Positions 8,314 through 16,315 of a stretch of DNA of 64,000 nucleotides are shown piece after piece; position 1 is the first letter of the stretch; every line of letters starts with the position of its first letter. The translations under genes and the position numbers were made by a program. The notes under the pieces were generated by a model, which did not search any database, had not been told where the DNA came from, and saw nothing but the letters and a program-made list of their open reading frames with translations. Origin of the DNA: Halotalea alkalilenta (GTDB lineage Bacteria; Pseudomonadota; Gammaproteobacteria; Pseudomonadales; Halomonadaceae); assembly GCF_001648175.1 (NCBI RefSeq), contig NZ_CP015243.1, positions 992,001-1,056,000 of the forward strand. Direction: 5' to 3'.

Positions 8314-9504
8314 ATGCCTCTACCGATTATCGCGCTGGCCATTGCCGCCTTTGGCATTGGCACGACCGAATTTGTCATCATGGGCCTTCTGCCCGAGATG
8401 GCAGCGGACCTACAGGTCACGATTCCCCAGGCCGGCATGCTGGTGACGGGCTATGCGCTGGGGGTCGTGGTCGGCGGCCCGATCCTTGCGGTGATCTCGG
8501 CGCGCTGGCCGCGCAAGCCGACGCTGATCGCGCTGACCTGCATGTTCGTCATCGGTAACGTCGCCTGCGCGCTGGCGCCGGGCTACTACACGCTGATGGC
8601 CGCGCGGGTGCTGACCTCGCTCTCCCACGGCGCCTTCTTCGGCATCGGTGCGGTGACCGCGGCGAGCTTGGTGCCGCCGGAGAAGCGCGGGCATGCGATC
8701 TCGCTGATGTTCGCGGGGCTCACCCTGGCCAACGTGCTCGGGGTGCCGTTCGGTACCGCGCTCGGCCAGGCCTTCGGCTGGCGCTCGACCTTCGCCGCGG
8801 TCACATTGATCGGCGTGGTCGCATTGGTCGCGCTGTGGCGTTGGGTGCCGGGCCGGCTGCCGCGCAGCCACGGGCGGATCATCGGCGAGTTCACCGTGCT
8901 GCGCCAGAAGCCGGTGCTGCTGGCGCTGGGGATGAGCGTGCTCGCTTCGGTGAGCATGTTCTCGGTGTTCACCTACATCACCCCGATGCTCAATCAGGTC
9001 ACCGGCGTCGGTGGCCACACGGTGACGCTGTTCCTCCTGGTCTATGGCGTCGGCCTGACCTTCGGCAGCCTGCTCGGCGGGCGGCTTTCCGGTGGCAAGC
9101 TGATGCCGCCGATGATCAAGCTGATGGCGGGCGTCGTTGCGATCCTGGTGATCTTCTGGCTGACCTTGGCCGATTTCTGGATCGCGCTGGCCACCATGTT
9201 CATTTGGGGCATGTTCGCCTTCGCCCTGGTGCCGCTGCTGCAGCTTTTGATCGTCGACCAGTCCGCGGAGGCGCCGAATCTGGCCTCGACGCTGAACCAG
9301 AGCGCTTTCAATCTCGGTAACGCGATCGGTGCCACGCTCGGTGGCGTGGTGATCGATGCAGGCCTGCCGTATGGCCGGCTGCCGCTGTTCGGCGCGTTGC
9401 TGATGCTGTTCGCGCTCGGTGTCGCCGTCTACACCCTCAGGATGTTCAAGCACCGCGCCGCACGCGAGCGGGCGTCGATGCAGATCGCTGAAAACCGGGC
9501 GTGA
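8314..9504 (+). CDS. MFS transporter, DHA1 family (YdhP/AraJ/NepI-like)
   Basis: 396 aa with 12 predicted membrane segments. The first reads ALAIAAFGIGTTEFVIMGLLP, a signature of the YdhP/NepI/AraJ exporters. Motif A-like segments occur after TM2 (ARWPRKPT) and motif C-like VLGVPFGTALGQAFGWR in TM5. These proteins export sugars, purine ribonucleosides or drugs by proton antiport; the substrate cannot be read from sequence. Start at ATG 8314 with AGCGGGA ahead; an in-frame TTG at 8296 is less likely. Single gene with its own leader. Confidence 0.9.
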   Translation: MPLPIIALAIAAFGIGTTEFVIMGLLPEMAADLQVTIPQAGMLVTGYALGVVVGGPILAVISARWPRKPTLIALTCMFVIGNVACALAPGYYTLMAARVLTSLSHGAFFGIGAVTAASLVPPEKRGHAISLMFAGLTLANVLGVPFGTALGQAFGWRSTFAAVTLIGVVALVALWRWVPGRLPRSHGRIIGEFTVLRQKPVLLALGMSVLASVSMFSVFTYITPMLNQVTGVGGHTVTLFLLVYGVGLTFGSLLGGRLSGGKLMPPMIKLMAGVVAILVIFWLTLADFWIALATMFIWGMFAFALVPLLQLLIVDQSAEAPNLASTLNQSAFNLGNAIGATLGGVVIDAGLPYGRLPLFGALLMLFALGVAVYTLRMFKHRAARERASMQIAENRA

Positions 9505-9646
9505 GACGCGCAGGCGATGCGCGCTTTACCCCGTCGCCGGGGCTTGATCCTTGTGCGCGGCTTAAACTCTCGCCGCTCGGCTAGCGCGAGCGGCATCGCC
9601 GGTTAGGCTGGAAGAGGTTCTCAATCCATCCTGGCCGGAGTTTCCT

Positions 9647-10792
9647 ATGCTGCGTTTTCCGTGCGCGCTTGCGCTCCTCCTCTGTGCTGCCCCGAGTCTT
9701 GCGCTGACGCCTCCCGAGGGGGCCGATTCCAGCGAGTATCCAAGCGAGCGTGGCACGCTTCGCGTCACCTCGATCGTGGAAGGTCTCGAGCGCCCCTGGG
9801 CGCTCGCCTTTCTCCCCGACGGCCGGGCGCTGGTCAGCGAGAAGCCCGGCCGGCTGCGTCTGGTCTCCGACGCAGGCGAGCTCTCCGCGCCGCTCGAAGG
9901 GCTCCCCGAGGTCTGGGCGCAGCGGCAGGGTGGGCTGCTCGACATCGCCGTGCCGCCCGATTTCGAGCACGATCCGTGGATCTACTTCACCTACGCGGAG
10001 GCGGGCGACGATGGCCGTGCCGGCACTGCGCTGGCGCGTGCGCGGCTCGAGGGCGAGAGGCTGAACGGGGTCGAGGTGCTGTTCCGCCAGGCCGACAAGC
10101 TCTCCACCGGCAATCATTTCGGTTCCCGTATCGTGTTCGCCGATGACGGTACCTTGTTCGTCGCACTTGGCGAGAACAACCAGCGGCCCACTGCGCAGCG
10201 GCTCGATCTGCACCAGGGCAAGGTGGTGAGGCTCAATCGCGACGGCAGCGTGCCCACCGACAATCCCTTCGTCGGCGACGACGATGCGCTCGACGAGATC
10301 TGGTCCTACGGGCATCGCAATCCGCAGGGTGCCGCGCTGCATCCCGACAGCCGTGCGCTGTGGGTCAACGAGCACGGGCCGCGCGGCGGCGACGAGATCA
10401 ACCTGCCCCAGCCCGGCGCCAACTATGGCTGGCCGCTCGCTACCCATGGCATCGACTACTCGGGTCAGTCGATCGCGGAAGCCCAGGGCGCGGAGGTGGA
10501 GGGTACCGAGCCGCCGGACTACGTCTGGGAGATTTCGCCAGGGGTGAGCGGCATGGCGTTCGCCACCGATGAGCGCCTGGGCGAGTGGCAGGGCGATCTG
10601 TTCATCGGTGCGCTGGCGACCGAGGAGCTGATTCGGCTCGAGCTCGATGGCGATCGGGTCAGCCACGAGGAGCGGCTGCTCGCCGGGCGAGGGGAGCGCA
10701 TTCGCGATGTGCGCCAAGGCCCCGATGGCGCGCTCTACCTGCTCACCGATCACGACGACGGCAAGCTGCTCAAGCTCGAACTGCTCGACTGA
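9647..10792 (+). CDS. Secreted PQQ-dependent sugar dehydrogenase (YliI/Asd type)
   Basis: 381 aa. Signal peptide at residues 1-20 (MLRFPCALALLLCAAPSLA) then a six-bladed beta-propeller of the soluble aldose sugar dehydrogenase family. Family hallmarks are RPWALAFLPDGRALVSEKPGRL, catalytic-region HxG as STGNHFGSRI, YGHRNPQG, NEHGPRGGDEIN and GANYGWPL near the PQQ/Ca site. It would oxidise free aldoses in the periplasm using PQQ and donate electrons to the respiratory chain. It is convergent with tctE. GGAG lies 7 nt before the start. Confidence 0.92.
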   Translation: MLRFPCALALLLCAAPSLALTPPEGADSSEYPSERGTLRVTSIVEGLERPWALAFLPDGRALVSEKPGRLRLVSDAGELSAPLEGLPEVWAQRQGGLLDIAVPPDFEHDPWIYFTYAEAGDDGRAGTALARARLEGERLNGVEVLFRQADKLSTGNHFGSRIVFADDGTLFVALGENNQRPTAQRLDLHQGKVVRLNRDGSVPTDNPFVGDDDALDEIWSYGHRNPQGAALHPDSRALWVNEHGPRGGDEINLPQPGANYGWPLATHGIDYSGQSIAEAQGAEVEGTEPPDYVWEISPGVSGMAFATDERLGEWQGDLFIGALATEELIRLELDGDRVSHEERLLAGRGERIRDVRQGPDGALYLLTDHDDGKLLKLELLD

Positions 10793-10852
10793 ACGGGCAT
10801 CTTCATCAGGCGGGGCGGCTGCCCGCGGTTCGCGGTACGGCCCGAACTTGCC

Positions 10853-12301
10853 TCAGGCGGCTTGCAGCCGTTTCGGGGTGGGCGACGGCTCGACGGTGAC
10901 GAACATCACGCGGGCCAGCGTGCCGCCCTGCTGGCCTTCGCTGAGGGTGATCTCGGCGCCGTGGGCGTTGCAGATGCGCTGGGCGATCGCAAGCCCGAGG
11001 CCGGTACCGCTGATCGCGTTGCGCTCGTCGAAGCGCTCGCGATGGCGGCCGCGGTAGAACCGCTCGAACACCCGTTCCCGCTCCTCTTCGGGGATACCCG
11101 GCCCGTCGTCTTCGACCTCCAGCACGCCATCTCGTGCGACCTTCACCAGTATCTGCCCGCCCTTCGGCGTATAGGCCTGCGCGTTGCCGATCAGGATCGC
11201 CAACAGCTCGTTGATCAGCGCCGCGTCGGCAGCGATCCAGCACGGCCCATCCGCCTCGAAGGCGAGTCTCAGCCCGCGCTGATGGGCAAGCGAGGCCATG
11301 CCGAGGCAGAAGTCGCGGGTCAGGGCGGTGAGCTCGCAGGGAGCGAAGGCGCGTCGCTGGAGGTCGTTCTCGACCCGTGCCAGCGACAATAGCCGGTTGG
11401 AAAGCAGGGTGAGCTGCTCGAGATCGTGCTGGACGCGGGTGAGGATGGCGCGCAAATCACTCTGCGCACCGTTGCGCAAACCCAGCTCCAGCTGGGCACG
11501 CAAGGCGAAAAGAGGTGTGCGCAGCTGGTGGGCGGCGTCGGCGACGAAGGCGCGCTGGGCGCTGAGTACCTCCTCGAGCCGCACGGTCAGGTGATTGATC
11601 GCCTCGATCAGCCCGCGTACTTCACGCTGCACGCCGTCTAGCGGCAGCGGGCCGAGGTCGTTGGCGTCGCGGCTCTGGATCATCCGCGCGACCCGTTCGA
11701 GCGGGCGCAGCGCAGTGCTGATCGCGGCGGCGAAGAGCAGGAAGGCGACCAGCGCGAAGAGGGCTAGCTGCAGCATCGAGCGCTCCAGCAGCTGGCGCAT
11801 CAGCTGGCGGTGAATGTCGCGATGCTCGGCGACCCGGATTTCCGCCATGCCGTTGAGACGTGCGTCGGAGAGCGGTACCAGCAGCGAGACCACTCGTACC
11901 TCACGGTTGCCGTAGTCGGCATTGAAAAAGCGCGCCAGCGCTGGATAGCGCCGGGTGAACGCGAGCCCTTCGGGGGGCGCGGGCAGATCGACGAAACCGG
12001 CGGCCTGGCGACCGCGCGGGTCGATCACCTGGTAGTAGGCGCTACCGCCGCTGTCCAGCGAGAAGGGGTCGAGCACCGAGTAGGGCGCATTGGCGATCAG
12101 CTGCTCGCCCTCGACCTGTAGGGAGTCGCCGATCACCCTTGCGGCGGTCAGCAGCGAGCGGTCGTAGGCGATCTCGGCGTTGGCGCGAGCGTCGAGCCAG
12201 CTTTTCAGCGCGGCGAGCCCGAGCAGCGCCAGCAGCGCCAGGCCGATCCAACCCAGCAGCCTGCCACGCAGCGAGGGAGTGCGAACCGAGCCGGGGCTCA
12301 C
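10853..12301 (-). CDS. tctE: Sensor histidine kinase of tricarboxylate transport
   Basis: 482 aa. TM1 at about residues 13-32, a periplasmic 2CSK-type sensor domain (40-170), TM2 at about 177-197, a HAMP-like linker, H-box FVADAAHQLRTPL with His258, N-box around ILIGNAQAYTP, G1 EDDGPGIP and G2 GTGLGLAI. It starts with GTG at 12301, sharing GTGA with the tctD stop, so the kinase is translationally coupled to the regulator. By family and by adjacency to tctCBA it senses a citrate/tricarballylate-like acid and phosphorylates the regulator. Confidence 0.92.
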   Translation of the reverse strand: MSPGSVRTPSLRGRLLGWIGLALLALLGLAALKSWLDARANAEIAYDRSLLTAARVIGDSLQVEGEQLIANAPYSVLDPFSLDSGGSAYYQVIDPRGRQAAGFVDLPAPPEGLAFTRRYPALARFFNADYGNREVRVVSLLVPLSDARLNGMAEIRVAEHRDIHRQLMRQLLERSMLQLALFALVAFLLFAAAISTALRPLERVARMIQSRDANDLGPLPLDGVQREVRGLIEAINHLTVRLEEVLSAQRAFVADAAHQLRTPLFALRAQLELGLRNGAQSDLRAILTRVQHDLEQLTLLSNRLLSLARVENDLQRRAFAPCELTALTRDFCLGMASLAHQRGLRLAFEADGPCWIAADAALINELLAILIGNAQAYTPKGGQILVKVARDGVLEVEDDGPGIPEEERERVFERFYRGRHRERFDERNAISGTGLGLAIAQRICNAHGAEITLSEGQQGGTLARVMFVTVEPSPTPKRLQAA

Positions 12302-12984
12302 TCGGCGATGGCCTCACGGGTCATCGCCTCGAGCTGATAGCCCAGGCCGCGGAAGGTGACGATGCGTACGTCGGCGCTGGCGAGCTTCTTGCGCAGCCGG
12401 TGGATGTAGACCTCGATCGCATCGAACGAGCCCGACTCCTCATTGCAGAACACCTGGCCCGCGAGCTGCTCCTTGCTGACGATCCTGCCGCTGCGGCTGA
12501 TCAGGATCTCGAGCACCGCGAGTTCACGCTGGGTCAGCGCGAGCGGGCGCTGGCCGAGGGTGAACTGGCGATCCTCGGTGTCGTAGGCGAGCGCGCCGCA
12601 GTGGTGCAGGCGCTGGCCGTCGTGACGGGTACGCCTGAGTACGGCGTTGATCCGCGCCTCCAGCTCGGAGAGCGAGAAGGGTTTGACCAAGTAGTCGTCA
12701 GCGCCGAGGTTGAGCCCCTTGACCCGGTCGTTGATGTTGCCGCGGGCCGAGATCAGGAGCACCGGCAGCCGGCTGTCGCGGCGCCTGAGCCAGGACAGCA
12801 GTGCGAAGCCATCGAGCCCGGGCAGGCCGATGTCGAGCAGCAGCATGGTATAGCGCTCGGTCTCGAGCATGGTCTGTGCGGTCAGTCCGTCTCCACAGGC
12901 ATCCACCGCCCAGTTCGATGCGCGCAGCGCATCGGTGAGGGTGACCGACAGCGAAGGGTGGTCTTCGACCAATAGGATACGCAT
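12298..12984 (-). CDS. tctD: OmpR-type response regulator of tricarboxylate transport
   Basis: 228 aa. Receiver domain with phosphoacceptor Asp51 (LLLDIGLPGLDGF), acidic pair ED at 7-8 and Lys101 (YLVKPF), followed by a winged-helix DNA-binding domain ending ADVRIVTFRGLGYQLE. Start at 12984 is supported by AGGAGAG immediately upstream. It is divergent from tctC across a 199-bp region and is expected to activate tctCBA when phosphorylated. Confidence 0.93.
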   Translation of the reverse strand: MRILLVEDHPSLSVTLTDALRASNWAVDACGDGLTAQTMLETERYTMLLLDIGLPGLDGFALLSWLRRRDSRLPVLLISARGNINDRVKGLNLGADDYLVKPFSLSELEARINAVLRRTRHDGQRLHHCGALAYDTEDRQFTLGQRPLALTQRELAVLEILISRSGRIVSKEQLAGQVFCNEESGSFDAIEVYIHRLRKKLASADVRIVTFRGLGYQLEAMTREAIAE

Positions 12985-12995
12985 CGCGGCTCTCC

Positions 12996-13012
12996 TGAAA
13001 GCTTGTTGAAAG
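12996..13012. promoter_or_regulatory. Direct repeat TGAAAG-N5-TGAAAG in the tctD/tctC divergent spacer
   Basis: Two TGAAAG copies start 11 bp apart (12996 and 13007), one helical turn, as expected for tandem OmpR-family half-sites. They lie just upstream of the tctD ribosome-binding site, so autoregulation is plausible. The rest of the 12985-13183 spacer shows no clear promoter. Confidence 0.3.
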
Positions 13013-13183
13013 TCTCGCTCGATAGCCTGGACGCCGAGTGAATCGTCGGCCGCGTCAACCGCGCGGCAGCCCATGTGAGGGTATCGGGCGGGGGAGAAAA
13101 AGATAATCGACATCCCCCTAGCACTTTGGTCTCGGTCCGTTGCCGAGCCGGCGCCCGCTGCCCGAAGAATCCAGGAGAACCCG

Positions 13184-14191
13184 ATGTCCCCGTCCACCTT
13201 CCAACCCCTTCCCGTCGGCCGCTTGCTGCTGTCGGTGGCGTGTCTTCTCGGCCTCGTCATCGCGCAGCCGGCGATGTCCCAGGAGCCGCGTCGTCCCGAG
13301 TGCATCGCCCCCGCCTCGCCCGGCGGTGGCTTCGACCTGACCTGCAAGCTGGCCCAGAGCGCGCTGCTGCAGCAGGGCCTGCTGTCATCGCCGATGCGCG
13401 TCACCTACATGCCGGGTGGGATCGGTGCGGTGGCCTACAACGCGGTCGCCGCGCAGCGTTCTGGCGAGGAGGGCACCATCGTCGCCTGGTCCAGCGGCTC
13501 GCTGCTCAACCTCGCCCAGGGCAAGTTCGGCCGCTTCGATGAGCAGGCAGTGAAGTGGCTCGCAGGCGTTGGTACCACCTACGGTGCGCTGGTGGTGCGT
13601 GCTGATTCACCTTTCCAGGATCTCGATGACCTGGTCGAGGCATTGAGGAGCAATCCGGGCGCGGTGGTGATCGGCGCCGGTGGCACGGTGGGCAGCCAGG
13701 ACTGGATGCAGACCGCGCTGATGGCCAGGGCCGCTGGTATCGATCCGCGGGCGATGCGCTACGTCGCGATGGAAGGCGGTGGCGAACTGATCACCGCGCT
13801 GCTCGGCAGCCATATCCAGGTCGCGAGCTCCGACATCGCCGACACCATGCCGCATGTCGAATCCGGCGACGTTCGGGTGCTGGCGGTGTTCGCCGAGGAG
13901 CGTCTGCCTGGTGAACTGGCCTCCCAGGTACCTACCGCGATCGAACAGGGCTACGACATCAATTGGCCGGTAGTCCGCGGCTTCTACGTCGGCCCGGATG
14001 TCTCCGAGGAGGCCTACGACTGGTGGGTCGAGGCCTTCGACACGCTGCTTGAGACCGAGGAGTTCGCCCAGCTGCGCGCGGATCGCGACATGTTCCCCTT
14101 CGCCATGACCGGCGATGAGCTGCGCCAGTACGTCGACGAACAAGTCGGCCTGTACCGGCAGATGGCCACTGAGTTCGGCCTGATCCAGTAA
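13184..14191 (+). CDS. tctC: Tricarboxylate-binding periplasmic protein
   Basis: 335 aa with a signal peptide (cleavage near residue 33, QPAMSQ). Typical Bug/TctC binding protein: the PECIAPASPGGGFDLTCK start of the mature domain, a PGG loop, YMPGGIGAVAYN and a GSQDW segment. It captures a tricarboxylate in the periplasm and hands it to TctAB. AGGAGA precedes the start. First gene of the tctCBA operon, divergent from tctDE. Confidence 0.93.
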   Translation: MSPSTFQPLPVGRLLLSVACLLGLVIAQPAMSQEPRRPECIAPASPGGGFDLTCKLAQSALLQQGLLSSPMRVTYMPGGIGAVAYNAVAAQRSGEEGTIVAWSSGSLLNLAQGKFGRFDEQAVKWLAGVGTTYGALVVRADSPFQDLDDLVEALRSNPGAVVIGAGGTVGSQDWMQTALMARAAGIDPRAMRYVAMEGGGELITALLGSHIQVASSDIADTMPHVESGDVRVLAVFAEERLPGELASQVPTAIEQGYDINWPVVRGFYVGPDVSEEAYDWWVEAFDTLLETEEFAQLRADRDMFPFAMTGDELRQYVDEQVGLYRQMATEFGLIQ

Positions 14192-14260
14192 TCGTCGCTG
14201 CGGGTGTGTCCATCGGATGCGCCCGCCTGGGCTCTCATCGCTTCCACGGAGGTCATCCCG

Positions 14261-14719
14261 ATGATCTACCAACGCGTCTTTCTCGCCGTGCTGCTGCTGG
14301 TCTGCGCCATCCTGGCGGTGATCGCTTTCGGCTATCACGCGCCTTTCTCCTACGAGCCGGTCGGGCCGCGCGCCTATCCGCTGCTGCTGTTGACGCTGAT
14401 CATGGCGGGTACCCTCTACCTGCTGTTCCGGCCGGGTACGATCACCCTCGGCGAGGGAGACGAACACCTCGACCGGCACGTGCTGGTCAAGATCACGCTC
14501 TGCGTGGTGCTGTTCACGATCTTCGCCGCCTGCTACGAGGTGCTCGGCTTCATCGTCTCGAGCTTCGGCTTCGCGGTGCTGATGGGGCGGCTCTATGGCG
14601 GTACCTGGGTCACCAGCCTGATCGGCGGCGCGCTGATGTCGGTCGGCTTCTATTGGCTGTTCGATCGCATCCTTGATGTGCCCCTGCCGCTGGGCATCCT
14701 CTCTTCCCTGGAGTTTTAG
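14261..14719 (+). CDS. tctB: Small membrane subunit of tripartite tricarboxylate transporter
   Basis: 152 aa with four hydrophobic segments (about 5-25, 38-55, 75-95, 105-140). It matches TctB, the small poorly conserved membrane subunit, in position and topology, including the FSYEPVGPRAYPLLL loop. Start at 14261 is set by GGAGG 9 nt upstream. It lies 69 bp after tctC and ends 4 bp before tctA, consistent with one transcript. Confidence 0.9.
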   Translation: MIYQRVFLAVLLLVCAILAVIAFGYHAPFSYEPVGPRAYPLLLLTLIMAGTLYLLFRPGTITLGEGDEHLDRHVLVKITLCVVLFTIFAACYEVLGFIVSSFGFAVLMGRLYGGTWVTSLIGGALMSVGFYWLFDRILDVPLPLGILSSLEF

Positions 14720-14723
14720 AACC

Positions 14724-16232
14724 ATGGAAACCTTGTCCTACCTGGGCCAGGGATTCGGTGTCGCGACGACGCCGTTCAACCTGTTCACCGCCCTCTGCGG
14801 CACCCTGATCGGCACCATCGTAGGCCTCTTGCCCGGCCTCGGTCCGATCAACGGCGTAGCGCTTCTGATCCCGATTGCTTTCGCTCTCGGTCTACCGCCC
14901 GAGACCGCGCTGATCCTGCTTGCCGCGGTCTATCTCGGCTGCGAGTACGGCGGCCGTATCTCCTCGATCCTGCTCAACATCCCGGGCGAAGCCTCGGCGG
15001 TGATGACCACCCTCGACGGCTATCCGCTGGCGCGCCAGGGCAAAGGTGGGATCGCGCTTTCGATCTCGGCCTGGAGCTCGTTCGTCGGTGGCCTGATGGC
15101 CACCATCGGGGTGGTGATCTTCGCCCCACTGCTGGCGCGCTGGGCGGTCGCCTTCGGCCCGGCGGAGTACTTCGCGCTGATGGTGTTCGCGATCGTCTGC
15201 CTTGCCGGCATGGCCGGCAACAAGCCGCTCAAGACCGCGGTCGCGGCGATGATCGGGCTGTTCCTATCGAGCGTGGGCATCGACTCCAACAGCGGTGTCT
15301 ATCGCTTCACCTTCGGCAGTCTCGGGCTCTCCGACGGCATCCAGTTCGTCGTCCTGGTGCTCGGGCTGTTCAGCGTCAGCGAGATCCTGGTGCTGCTCGA
15401 ACGCACCCACCGCGGCCAGAAGGCGATCCAGGCCAGCGGACGGATGCTGTTCAATCTCAAGGAGGGGGCGTCGGTCTTCTTGACCAATCTGCGCGGCGGG
15501 GCGATCGGCTTCTTCCTCGGCATCCTGCCCGGTGCGGGAGCAACGCTTGCAAGTGCCGTGGCCTACATGTCCGAAAAGCGGATCAACGACAAAGAGGGCA
15601 CCTTCGGCAAGGGCGACCTGCGCGGCCTCGCCGCCCCGGAGACCGCCAACAGTGCCTCTGCCTGTGGTTCGATGGTGCCGATGCTGACGCTCGGGGTGCC
15701 TGGCTCAGGCACCACCGCGGTGATGCTCGGCGCGCTGACGCTCTACAACATCACACCGGGGCCATTATTGTTCCAGAACCAGCCGGACATCGTCTGGGGG
15801 CTGATCGCATCGCTGTTCATCGCCAACCTGATGCTGATCGTGATGAACGTACCGATGATCCGGATCTTCACCAAGATCCTCGCCGTGCCCTACTGGGCGC
15901 TGGTGCCAGCGATCGCGATCATCACCTCGATCGGGGTGTACGCGGTGCATGCCACCACGTTCGATCTGTTTTTGATGATCGCGATCGGCGTGATCGGCTA
16001 CATCCTGCGCAAGTTCGACTTCCCGCTGTCGGCGATCCTGCTCGGTTTCATCCTCGGCGGACTGATGGAGCAGAACCTGCGTCGAGCGCTTTCGATCTCC
16101 AACGGCGATCTCGGCATCCTCTTCTCCAGCCCGATCTGCTGGGGCGTCTGGGCGGTGACCGCGCTGATGATCGTGCTGCCGATGCTGCGCGGCTGGCGTC
16201 GTCGGCTGCGTACCGTGCGCGCCGGAGGCTGA
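14724..16232 (+). CDS. tctA: Large membrane subunit of tripartite tricarboxylate transporter
   Basis: 502 aa with about 11-12 membrane segments. Carries the duplicated TctA signatures GLLPGLGPINGVALLIP and GILPGAGATLASAVAYM, plus YGGRISSILLNIPGEA and the late TLGVPGSGTTAVMLGAL. It moves the acid into the cell with sodium or protons using TctC as receptor. The start at 14724 follows GGAG; an earlier in-frame codon would overlap tctB. The operon ends at a strong terminator 19 bp downstream. Confidence 0.94.
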   Translation: METLSYLGQGFGVATTPFNLFTALCGTLIGTIVGLLPGLGPINGVALLIPIAFALGLPPETALILLAAVYLGCEYGGRISSILLNIPGEASAVMTTLDGYPLARQGKGGIALSISAWSSFVGGLMATIGVVIFAPLLARWAVAFGPAEYFALMVFAIVCLAGMAGNKPLKTAVAAMIGLFLSSVGIDSNSGVYRFTFGSLGLSDGIQFVVLVLGLFSVSEILVLLERTHRGQKAIQASGRMLFNLKEGASVFLTNLRGGAIGFFLGILPGAGATLASAVAYMSEKRINDKEGTFGKGDLRGLAAPETANSASACGSMVPMLTLGVPGSGTTAVMLGALTLYNITPGPLLFQNQPDIVWGLIASLFIANLMLIVMNVPMIRIFTKILAVPYWALVPAIAIITSIGVYAVHATTFDLFLMIAIGVIGYILRKFDFPLSAILLGFILGGLMEQNLRRALSISNGDLGILFSSPICWGVWAVTALMIVLPMLRGWRRRLRTVRAGG

Positions 16233-16250
16233 GCCGCTGGGCTGAAGACT

Positions 16251-16289
16251 CCGCCCCACCGCGTAATCGATTAGCGGTGGGGCGGTTTT
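16251..16289 (+). terminator. Rho-independent terminator of tctCBA
   Basis: Perfect 12-bp stem CCGCCCCACCGC / GCGGTGGGGCGG (16251-16262 and 16274-16285) followed by TTTT. The 11-nt loop contains the palindrome TAATCGATTA. Confidence 0.9.
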
Positions 16290-16315
16290 CGTTGATGGGG
16301 GTGAAAAAATGGCCT

